From Chrysoporthe austroafricana (Eukaryota > Ascomycota > Sordariomycetes > Diaporthales > Cryphonectriaceae), in contig JYIP02000004.1 of assembly GCA_001051155.2 (NCBI GenBank), forward strand, positions 3,838,383 to 3,902,382: a DNA stretch of 64,000 nucleotides, written 5' to 3'. Under the pieces are notes generated by a model. The model searched no databases. It was given only the letters and a program-made list of their open reading frames with translations, and was not told where the DNA came from. The position numbers were made by a program, and so were the translations under genes. Below, piece after piece: positions 45,810 to 56,589 of the stretch (positions are counted from its first letter, which is position 1; the number at the start of each line of letters is the position of its first letter).

Positions 45810-48800
45810 CGTGTCATCGAAGAGGCATCCTAGGTCGGGAGGTGTGGTGTGTCCTTCGGGACAAACAGGACAGATGACATGGCGACGGGGCCAGGCGAGC
45901 TTGGGTCGAGGCTGATCGCCAAGAAGACACACTTACCATAGCACTATGCAGTGTTCTGGGCTAGGCCCCTGCTCCCGCGGTCCCGCCGATTTGGGACAGT
46001 GTGGGACGGGTGCAGGGGCCAAGCTCCAATCTCGATTCTGGACGCTCTCGGTCCCTGCCACTGCATCGTGCTGAACCACACCCACACGCCCAGCAATTCT
46101 GGCACTCATGAACGGCTCTTCGTCTCATGTGACATCACTTCTGGAGGCTTTTCTCGCTACCGCCACGCCGCGCGCAGCCTCGACCTGAACCCGTCTCGCA
46201 GCACGGCCGCAAACGGAAGAGAGGAGCCAGTCCTCTTCGCACCTGCTTTTCATACTGCGTGTCCTCACTCACGTCGAGAGAGTGACTCCGGTGATCATCT
46301 GTAAGAGACGACAAGCACCTAGCATCGAGACTTCAGCAAAGGGCCCGAGGCGCAGTGATGGAGACACCAGTTCGATGCGCAACAGTGACGCCGGCACGAA
46401 GTCGAAGACCCCTCGAGAATCTTGTAAGGGGATGCGGCACCATTTGAGAGCTCGTGAACGGGCGAATATTTGCGAGCATGGCACCGAGCTTCTCTAATGA
46501 ACGACGCCATGCCAACGCTCATGGACCGTAGCTAAATCGATCAAGCCCAATTCGAAGCTGCTAGGCTCTTGCCCATGCATGAGCTGCCCGCCAGGACTCC
46601 GGGTCATGGGAAGTCCGGCCTGCCTCGTCCCCTGTGCAGAGGTGCATGTTCTCGACGTCCTCTACCCAAGCCGCGGCGCAACTAATAATTCTTCGGGTAT
46701 CGCAAATGGCTGAAACGACGACGCCTCGAGTTGCATCTTAAGCCAACACACATCAGCCGAGACATCATGTCCAAAGGTGTTCCGATGCCTAAAATAAGAC
46801 AGTCACCACTTTAAAGGCTTACTCTATATGACAGACCTCCTCAACGGACAGGATCGGAGCACAGGATCGGAGCAAGACAGCCTGTGACTGTCAGGCATGC
46901 AGGCAGGATAGTCTTGAGACGGAGGAGGCTTGACAGTGCTCGTGGGTAATCAACAATGGCTTGCAGAAAGGTGCCACTCTGTGAGCACAGGATCGCAGCG
47001 TACTTATCAAACACCGCGCAGTGGTTGCTTGACTCCTCACCACGAAGTCATTGCTTCGATCATGTGGAGACCTCAACGCTGCCAAGTTGGAACAAGTGAC
47101 GGCGAGGTCCGCGCAACTTGCTCTTGAGGGCGGTGTTGGCTATACGGGCCACATTCGCTCTCGGTGGCAACTGGCGGTGTTCCGGCAGAGGACCGTTTCT
47201 AGGCAGAGATGAGGCCGCCCCCTCCTCTGTGGAGCACTCTGGACGCCCCTCAGGAGTCGGAGGGCTGCCAAGTCCTTTACAAAATGAGAGAAGAGCGGAT
47301 GCCCCACCATCGTGAGGTCATAGGAGGCCTGGGACAAACTGCTTTACTCCGAGAGCAAACACTGGTTTTCGGCCAGCCTCTCGGGCCTCGATCAAACGCT
47401 TGCGGGCCTGCCGATCTGCGCACGTCTCAGTGCCGTGCCGTCAAGGGGAAGGGGACTCATGTGCCGAGCGGAGAGCCCGAAGTTGAGACAGCGGACGGAA
47501 GGCCGCAGACAGCGCAACGTGGAGAACACATGGCTCCGTCAACACCAACAAGTAGCTGTCGGTGTAACTCAACCATGCCGAGGAGATGATAAAGATCTCG
47601 CCTCGTGTAGCAGTCAACCCCGTCAAAAGGGTGTAATGGTATCCTACGAGATTGCGAGATCGAACTTCATTCCGAAACTAGAAGTCTTGAGGGGCGTGTA
47701 AGATTGCAATTGTCGGACTGGCGAGATGATGTCCATGGGGAATACCGGGTCCAGTGACTACAGGGAGCCCAGGTGTTTGAATTTCGACGTGCACGGTGTC
47801 TGGATCAGCTACCACCCTGCCCTGATTCCAGTGGCGATCGGTACTATAATTGTGGTCCTGCTGTCTCGGACTGATGGGGTTCACTAGGCGGTCGCCCGTG
47901 CCTGAATGCCCACAAGCCCAGGCGGAATCGGTGCTCACGATCCAACGGTGAACGGATCTCTTCCGGGCATCTGATGGGGGGGAAGAAAGCCCGCTTCCTG
48001 ATGTCATGGCACGCATGTTGCTGGGTACGGTGGAATGCCCCCCTCCATGTCGGCACGCCAAAGGATCTTTGCCGTTTTTAGTACCTGGAAGCTTGTCGGC
48101 GGCGTCCCTGCATTAGCGCAGTGAAAAAGAGGAGAAAATGAGAAGGAGTTGGCGGCCGTCAGCCTGCGCGGGCCCGCAATCTCCCCAACTGCATCTGCCG
48201 GGGCTCAGTACAGACCAAATTTACACTTACCAGGCCCATCCGTTGGCCAACACAGCCGGGAGGCTACTCGGCCAAATTCCCATCTTGCCAGAGGAAGAAT
48301 TCCTTCGGGCCCGCCTGGTGTCACGACTCACCAAGACTCGAGGCGCACATTGCGCCGTGGCTTCGGAGCTGTTCAGCCAGGCGATTTGATGATGATGATG
48401 AAATCAACACTGATCGGCGGAACTGAGCCTGTCTAATATGGTTCGTTTCAAAACACCATGCGAGACCTTGGGACGCACTGGCACCTGGATGGGCCCCTGC
48501 CAACAATCAACCTTATTTCCCATCCCCGGGGATTATGGCTGCCAATGGAAAATTACCGCGAGCTCACTTAGATCTCAACGTCTTCCCCGGTTCATACTCG
48601 ATCAGAGAAGTTCTTCAAAATCGTATGCCTACTGCTGGGTATGTCACGTCGTGGCTCTCTGGGAAGTGGGCTCCCTCTCATAGCTGTCTGCACACAGGGA
48701 CCCTGACAGCGCGAAGTTAGACGCGCAAGCGTACGCTGTGGTCTCCTTGTGGATTCGCCATACTCCTCACGCTGTAATGAAGATCTCAACGATCCGGATA

Positions 48801-49651
48801 ATCAACCAAGCCTAACTATGGTACGGGCTTCTTGTCACTGGTGATGTGCTCATGAGAGCAAGAGCTTGGGATCAAGTTTGGCAGCGAAACAATTCGTGGT
48901 CAGGTCGACATCATAGCCGCGGCGCACAGATTGAAAGTAACATCGCGCGATCTCATGCCTCTCGGCAGCCAAGTAGCATGTGTGGTCAAGACAAGCCTTG
49001 CTCTAAGCGCCGGGTCAGCTCACAGCAACAATCACACCAAGCGAGGCACAGAGAACCATTTGTTGCTAGGGCTCTGCAGTATGCAGCCCTTGTACGATCT
49101 TGGACGTCGATGGCCAGTCAGTCGATGGGCCCATCAGGTTTTCTCTCGCAGCGACGGCGAGTAAGACAGGGCAGCAGCCGCTCAGCCAGTCAACTTCATC
49201 CTACCGACTCAAGGTCGTGCCTCGGGCCTGTCGGGAGGCTTAGGGCGCTCTGGATAGGCGCGATTCGCAGGATGGGGCCTTCATGATCTTACCAACGCTG
49301 TTCCTTTGTCCTCACCTCCACCGAACCCCTGATTTAGCGTGCAGGGGGCCTCCACGGCCCATGCATATTGCAATTTCCCACGAGATCCCACATAGCCACC
49401 CCCGGGGGCACGCGCAGTCATGTTCTATTTAACAAGACTGCCCTCTTTCTTCTCCCCTCCACTCCTTTCGCTCTCCTTCAGCCAGCCCACAAGCTCCAAC
49501 ATCTTCAGTTTCCAGAGCCTTCGCCTCACTTGACTTCGGTCGTCCATTCATTCACACCAACTACCAAACGCCGCCAGAGCCTCGAGCTTCAGTCCTATCC
49601 CTACGATTTCTTCTTCTCAACGAAACCAATCAAACCCCCCAACCAGCCAAA
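45810..49651. other. Gene-poor region, 3.8 kb
   Basis: Left end is the Sec12 leader (with a probable leader intron donor). Right end (49,370-49,651) is a CT-rich leader of the wall-protein gene with a CTATTTAA box near 49,425. Between them only short frames with no recognisable family were seen. Confidence 0.5.
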
Positions 49652-50482
49652 ATGCGTTCCATGATCTTCGCTGCCGGCCTTGTCGCCCCGGCTATGGCCG
49701 CCATCGGACAGGCTGCCCCCGAGTCCACCGTCTACAGCACTGAGATGATCACCATCACCTCTTGCGCCGCGACTGTCACTGACTGCCCTGCCCGCTCCAC
49801 CTCGTAAGCCATTGCCGATGTCTCCTCGTGTGTAAGGCAGTATGGGTGTTTCTAACGATGTATATGATAGTGTGTCCTCCAAGGTCCACACCCTGACCCA
49901 GAGCGCGGTCACCGTGACCTCCGCCGAGACTGAGACCGAGACCGAGACCTCGTCCTCCGCGGTCACCGTCTACCCGTCCAGCTCTACCCTCGTTGTCGCC
50001 ACCACCCCCGCGAGCGTGGCCACCGTTGTCAGCTCCAACTCTCCCGTTGGCGAGTCTGCTCCTCCTGCGGCTGGTTCCGGCAGCTCTGCGCCCGCTGTCG
50101 GCTCGACCGTCTCCATCGCTGTCCCCAGCTACGGCGGCTCGTCGCCGGCTCTCAGCACCGGCGCTGCCCAGTGCCCCAGCTACTCGGTCCAGACCATCTC
50201 CACCTCCGTGACCACCGTCGTGCCGACTGTGATCTACTCGACTGTCGCCGTCCCCTGCGCGACCACCACCGGTGGAAACTCCCCCGTCGGTGTCAGCCCC
50301 ACTGGTGCTAAGAACGCTACGTAAGTTCCCAGTTCCCGGGACATGATGTGCTCTCACGTACTAACATCGAAAAAAGCGTCACTGGCTCCAGCCCTACTGG
50401 CATCGTCACTGCTGGTGCCGCCTCCTTCGGCGCCTCCGGTGCTCTGGCTGCCGTCGCTGGTCTCGTTGCCATGCTGGCTTAA
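49652..50482 (+). CDS. GPI-anchored Ser/Thr-rich cell wall protein
   Basis: Three exons, 49652-49803, 49871-50320 and 50377-50482, give 235 residues. The second intron ends at AAAAAAG with a CTAAC branch site. Seen: a signal peptide (MRSMIFAAGLVAPAMA), then TITSCAATVTDCPA, a two-cysteine motif found in many fungal GPI proteins. A Ser/Thr/Pro/Val-rich region with ETETETETSSSAV and two more cysteines follows, and the protein ends in a Gly/Ala/Leu-rich hydrophobic tail (GASGALAAVAGLVAMLA) suited to GPI transfer. Known: such proteins are heavily O-mannosylated and linked to wall glucan. Inferred wall structural or adhesive protein with no catalytic motif. Not a family I can name more precisely. 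Confidence 0.9.
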
Positions 50483-53400
50483 GTCAACAAGCGTCCGATG
50501 GCTACGGCAATCTCATGACTTGGGACTTGGGTGGCACTGGACATGCTAATAGGATAGCATAGCGACGGGGTTGTTTTTTGAGCGGCTGAACGGTACATCC
50601 TATGGGTGGACGTTCAACCAGTTGGGATGTAATTAATCTTCTTGAAATGTTTTTGAGCCACCTGGAGGTTCCCCGTGGGACCCGGAGCTCTTGTTGAGAA
50701 ATACCACTTTTCCATGACAATTTTCCACACTTCCATGCATGCCCGGCAATGCGGGAGACGTCGTGAGCCGCTCAGGCTTGATCACTGGAATGAGAGCGAG
50801 CGAGCAGTCGCCTGCCTCCGGGCCGCCCGCTGGGCGAGAATTTGCCCACGAAGAAGCGTGGTGTCTCATTATCTTCCGCCCCGTACACCACGGCGCACTC
50901 CCCCTCTAGCGCTCTCAACGGGGCGGAGTAGGGAAGCCCCCTGCGCCTTACCCCAGGCGAGATTAATCCCCCCCGGGATGTTAGGCCGGTGCGGGCGGCT
51001 ATTGGCTGCCTCAGCGGTGCCAGAGGCGGGTGATCGTCAGGACCTACTCAAAGCGAATTGGCCGGCGGTTTCAGGATCCTCGGAACAATATAGAGAACAA
51101 CGGCGGGGTCCAGCGGGGGGGGCCCCAGCCCAAGTCATGCAATGGCGCTCGTCCGTCCTCTCAGCGCAAAGCGGACGCCGGCGAAAGACCGGCCCTCTCC
51201 CCTCGAGCAGGACCTGGGCCTGAGCTCGACGTCATGGGCTGACGAAGATGAGCCCGGGGCAAACATCAGACCAACGGCCGGTCCAGGCCTTTTTTGTCGT
51301 GGTGTTGCTTCTGCGCAAGCCCACCATAGTATGCCGACCATCCGCTCATCTCGCGAATTGTCAGGCCTCCAGACCTTATGTCTTTGATAGATGGCAGCCC
51401 TCTTCGTTCGATGGAGCCGGACAGTCCGCGCTCAGCTCCGAATAAACAGGCTCATTAATTATTCGCTGACCGTCAGCGGCGCACGGCGAACCAGACGCTC
51501 TCCTCGCCAGGTGGTAGAGTATGCCGACAACGTGCGCATCAGGCTATCTACATTAGCCCCCCTCGGCTGCTTGTCAGCCTGCGACTGTAACACCCCGAGG
51601 CCCCCATGGACGGCAGCAGATAGGAAAGACGCTTCGACGCGGTCGTGTCTCGGACTGGGATAGGTTTCTTAGCGGCTGTGAGGGTATGGGCGCACACCTG
51701 CGGTGCGACCAGGGCCGTCTCACGGGACTCCGAGTCTAGATGACCCTCTCATATCCACAAGAAACTATCAGCACACGCCACGCCGAGGCTGAGAACCCGG
51801 CACTCTGCTGTCGGCTCCCGAGAATGCGAGCACGATCCATCAGCCTCTCTCTAGACGCGACCCAAAGGGCATTCCATCACATTATGTCATGACAACCGTC
51901 ACACCCCCGACTGCTGTTCCAAAGCCCTGTTGTCGTGGGACATCTGGCCATTCACCGTGACGCCCGCGTGCGTGTCGCAGTTATAGAAGCACAGGACTAG
52001 CACTATGGGGGTACTCATCACGTCGGGGAGACGGTTGTTGAGTGCCGTGCTGCTGATTGCGCCCTGTCGCCAGCGAACGCTTTGGCATACCTAGAGGCAC
52101 TTCAGGTGACCAGGGAGGTCGGCAACCACGTGCGTTATTACACGCCCCCCAGCAGAGCCTAGGCAGTCTATGCTTAAGATCTCATCCCCCGTTGCCTGCT
52201 CGTGCTCGGTAGGGATGAGGTTCGAACCGTTATTGCAGTCAGACCGGGTCGTTAGTTAGTCCTCCCACCCTCGCAGTCCTCTTCTCGCACTGGCTTGCTA
52301 GACCTACAGCCTGGCCAAGCACAACGGCAAGCAAGGAAGTCGGGAAGAGTGCAGGGCACTTCATCATGAATTCATCTGAGGTATGTTGCGTTGAAGCTGG
52401 GATAGCAGATAGAGCGTATATACTAGGCTGGCACTTGGTTTTGTTACGAGGTAAATGCAAACTTCTACGCCTCTTTTGGGGCTAGCTACGTTGCAAAGAT
52501 CCCTAGGTCAGGGACGAGAGGTTGTATGTATGCATGTCTTTAAAGGACGAGCTCGCTGTAGCTGTCTGGTATGCAAGTCTCTCTTTTGTGGCTCCTCGCC
52601 ATACTCGCTCTTAGAGCAACCGATCCGCGGCGTAGCATAGTATTGTGGGCATGACACTGCCATCCGACACTTTAAAATGCTGACAGGGCGTGGGCTACAA
52701 TTAATAGGTTATCGCTACCAGTTGGACAAGGAAAGTGGCTCCCGCCGTGCAGTCCTCATGGGCCTGTGATTTAGGTTCTTGGTTTAATATGCTCTGCTGT
52801 CGTCGCGGCGGTTGCGAGGATGAAGTCTTGCTCTTAACATCGACTCATACACTAACAGATCGAAGACAAATCCTTCACTTGGTTAGAGACTCAACACGCG
52901 CGAGCCCAGTCCATGCTTGTTCCGCTCATTCTGGCTATTTCTATGTTATCCGACATTTCACGAGCTAAAAGCATTAATTAGTATTAACTGACGAGAGATA
53001 AATGATTCTATTAGGTTCTGATAGAAAAATAAGCTCCCGGGAGCCGGTAGGAGGCTACAAGGGCTACGAAACAGAGCAGGTGAACACCTCACATCTGACC
53101 CAAGCGGGTAATAGCTGACCGTGGGTAGCTAAAAGTTCAGTGTGGCTAGGAAAAGTGGATGAAAATGGGCACGGAAAACTCATTTTCTACCCATGATGAG
53201 CTCATATCACATGCAGAGCATATGCAAACAACATTACTTGATATTAAAACAAATATACTGCCGAAATCAGAGCGCTCTACCCACGCCGAGGTAGATGCCC
53301 TCTATCCACGCCGAGTTAAGTGGGTTTTGCTCCATGCCCACTTTTAGCTACCCACGTTGAACTTTTAGCTACCCACGCTGAGCTGTATGCCCGCAACACA

Positions 53401-54232
53401 CGTTTTGAGGAGTGAGGGAAAAGTAGTAGACTCAAGGTGCCCATACGGCTCAACTTGATCTCTCACGAGAAAGATGTTGAAAATCGATGGGCACTAGGTC
53501 TCCTGACCTAGCTCGTTATCGCACTTCACACCATTTAACCTTCCGCATCTCTCCAAAGCCTCCTCTTCACCGGTTGCTGCGTTGGGCGCGGCGCCAGAGC
53601 TGTCAATACACATTGAATAATCAAGATCATCACTGTGAGGATACCATTATCCAATGCGGCCGATTTGTTTGGACTGCTTTGGGAAGCTCTGCCCTTCTGT
53701 CATAGAGAAGCTCTCAGCAGTGCCGATCAACCTCCTTCGCGGCTGCGAGACATGCACGTAACCTCTGCTGGGAAATATCGCCTCAAGGGGGTTTAGGAGA
53801 AAGGTAGAGTAGATGAGCGTCTTAGCAAAGCACAAGATCAAGTAAGTCTCGAATTGGTATAAAATGACTAGCTAGATCTGCCATATCTCGGTTCGCCATC
53901 CCGCGTAAATATCATGTTGTACGACTACCATACTATCAAACTCGGCCAATAGGTACTAGTCAAGAAAGGAGTAATCATGTTGATGGAATCGATCCCAGGC
54001 CTTGAGGGCCTCCTCACCATAGGAACTGGAATCTGGGGGGTGGGCACACATCGAAGGCCCCCTTATGAGGTTGACGGGGCTTCGTCATATACCTTTTGAA
54101 GCCACCTAGGAGTGTTCACTTCAGTTTCCCCTTCATCAGGTAGGGAGGCTTGCGTTATCATATTTACGATACACCCTCACCGATCAAGACCTTGTTTGAG
54201 ATCGAGAATCGTGGCTGATATTCAGAGAGACA
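50483..54232. other. Gene-poor region with a MITE-like element
   Basis: 3.7 kb without coding signal. The inverted-repeat element at 53,120-53,377 is the only structured part seen. Composition from about 52,300 onward is more AT-rich than the first kilobase. Confidence 0.5.
53120..53377. mobile_element. MITE-like inverted-repeat element
   Basis: Left arm 53120-53170 and right arm 53336-53377 are imperfect inverted copies. The first 20 bases, cgtgggtagctaaaagttca, match exactly in inverted orientation, and the rest of the arms aligns with several changes; the right arm carries the cgtgggtagctaaaag unit twice. Flanks (agctgac / ctgagct) extend the match weakly. The 258 bp length, AT-rich interior (165 bp) and absence of an open frame with a transposase motif fit a MITE or a decayed DNA-transposon end pair. 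No clear target-site duplication could be fixed. Confidence 0.65.
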
Positions 54233-55408
54233 ATGGATCGCATGAAAGCAACGAACGAGTACCTAGCAGCATCCGGCCAGGCAAAGTTCGACCTGTTCGG
54301 AACCGACGCCAATTGTACTATGGAGCTGTGCTCTCCCAGATGGAGCGTCTATGGCTACAGGCCGTCCCTAGGCGCCAATCTAGCCTTCTTAAGCATCTTC
54401 TTTGCAGCTCTGGTCGTTCATGTCCTCGTCGGCCTGAGGTCAAGGACGTGGTCCTTCATGGGATTTATGATCTCCGGCTGCCTGGATGAGATGCTTGGAT
54501 ACGCCGCTCGAGTATGGATGTTCTCTGATTTATGGAACTTCAACGCTTTTATGATTCAAGTCGGTGAGCCGTAACAGCGAAGAGTGCCCCTGTACTCATG
54601 GCTTGTCTGCTAAACAGAGGGATTAAGTCTGCATCACGACGGCGCCGGTGTTCTATTGCGCTGGAATCTACATGATTCTCGCGAAGACGTACGTCTCGAA
54701 AGATTCTTCATCTGTCCCATGATCTGTAGTACGGATTTGGCCAGCTGATCATATCCCCTGGCAACAGCATGTCAGCCTCCGCTCCAGCGCTCTCACGCTT
54801 CCGACCCTCCCTCCTGTATTGGATCTTTATCCCCTGCGACCTGATCTCACTCGTCCTACAGGGCGTCGGTGGGGCGTCGTCCGCAATGTCCTCCGGGCTG
54901 AACCAGAGGGGCGTGAATGTCGCCCTCGCCAGACTCGCGTTCCAGGTCGCGACGCTGGTGCTCTTCTGCGTGGTCTACATCGACTTCGTCTGGCGGTACT
55001 ACAAGTCTGGGCTCGCGGGAAGGCACGGCCTTCAGAAAGAGGGGGGCATGACCTTCGGCCAGCGTTTGAGGGCGTTCTACGTGTTCGAGGTTCTGGCAAT
55101 CTTGCTGATACTTGCGAGATGTGCGTTCAGGGTTGAAGAGATGAGTGACGGGTATGGTGGCCCCCTGGTGAAGAGGGAGGATCTGTTCATTGGGCTTGAG
55201 GGAGTGTAGGTTTCGATTTTAAAGATTTCTTTCTGCCTTGACCGCGCTCTGTATATTTCGAAGCATTGGCTGATCCATCCACTCTAGTCTCACCGCTGTT
55301 GCTGCGTTTGCTCTCTGCGTAGGGCACCCTGGGTTGATCTTCAACGTGTCGCAGCAGAGGAAAAGCTCGGTGGAATCTAGCAGTCTAGAGGCCGGACCAG
55401 ACAACTAG
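54233..55408 (+). CDS. RTA1-like seven-helix membrane protein
   Basis: Four exons, 54233-54563, 54628-54688, 54768-55205 and 55288-55408, give 316 residues. Seen: YGYRPSLGANLAFLSIFF, LDEMLGYAARVW, the splice-built IQVVCITTAPVFYCAGIYMI, WIFIPCDLISLVLQGVGGA, ALARLAFQVATLVLFCVVY and CAFRVEEMSDGYGGPLV. The last exon codes VLTAVAAFALCVGHPGLIF with the RTA1 signature HPG. Without the last splice the frame stops at 55207 (GLEGV-stop) and the seventh helix is lost. Known: RTA1 proteins are seven-helix plasma-membrane proteins tied to resistance to aminocholesterol and lipid-flip functions. Inferred: a lipid or drug-response membrane protein. The short second exon (61 bp) and TTAAG acceptor are the least certain join. 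Confidence 0.9.
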
Positions 55409-56589
55409 GCCGAATGGTCAACCCAAGAAATATAACGGAGGACAAAATTTACAACAATGGAGGGGGATTTAAGAGGCGGATGCCCCGTGCTAAACGATAT
55501 TGAGTGTCGGTTTGTCCAAGTCTTGCTCTACTGAGCACAGGCATAACATGCTGCCTCGCAGTTATACAACACCTTTAAAGCTCTGCAAAGTTAGGATAAC
55601 AGAGTAATATCACGTTCACTTCCGGTCGAATGCAGATGCTCTATCTCACAATGACGACCAGTTGCGGCTACAATTATCCCAGGAGCCTTGCTTCTGTCGA
55701 CCGTTGCCTGCGTCATGCATGACCTCAAAGCCCTGGTGCACGTCAATCTCAATACCCTTCTATACGAGACGTTCTTACCATTATAATCAGTATCTCAGGG
55801 CGCTTTTCTTACCCTCGTGCTACTTTTAGGCCCGCTTCTGCTTGTCCGCCTAGCTGAGCAGCACCTCAGCTTCGTAAACTACATCCTTCTGTGAGGACAT
55901 CATGTACCCTGCCTTGACCTAGTAACATAGATGTGAGTGTCACTCGTAGAGACTAGATATCAGCATTATAATCCATCGCGGCTCATATAGTGACAATTTC
56001 AGGGAAATTTGTATAATAGCTTCCAGAAAAAGCACGAATACTAGCCATAGAGTAAGTGGAGAGCACAAACGTGCTGACGCGAATTCATTGTCGACTTAGA
56101 TATGAACCTTGGCCTCAGGACTTGACTGGCAAATTTCCAGAAAAGAGGCAACGGTGGTTCCTGAGACGTCCTAAAAAGCTGGAAACACGACATGGGAGAC
56201 AGAATCCATCCGTAATAGCTGATAGGCGAAAAATTACGCGCGAGCAGATTCAAATGCGTCAAGTCAAAGCCAGCTTATCAGCAAAGTAAATTTATAACCT
56301 TATTTATTCCTGCAGATTTTCGTAGAGCCCGGTTGAGGAGTTCTGTCCTAAAAGTAGCAGTACAACGACTTAATAACTCTCTTCTAGGCATGTTGCACAA
56401 TATCGTTGTCTCAGGACCAGCTCGTTGGCCGCACAAATGGGCCAACATAAAGGCATAACACTATATATCTCTAACCCCAGATACGACAGCCGTCGCTTGC
56501 AAGTTCCAAATCCCACGCAAGTTCTTTTGACAATCCCGCAACTCCTAAAACAAGCCGTTCAAATCAAGCATGCCGCTAGACCTTGAGAT
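55409..56589. other. Convergent 3' gap, AT-richer
   Basis: 1.2 kb between the RTA1-like stop and the stop of the - strand chromatin-type gene; only short frames without resemblance. Confidence 0.55.

Noticed and set aside
52215..52235. B-box-like ggttcgaaccg
   Set aside because: No A box at the right distance and no acceptor stem pairing.
53159..53347. 62-codon open frame
   Set aside because: Lies inside and across the arms of the inverted-repeat element; no transposase feature.
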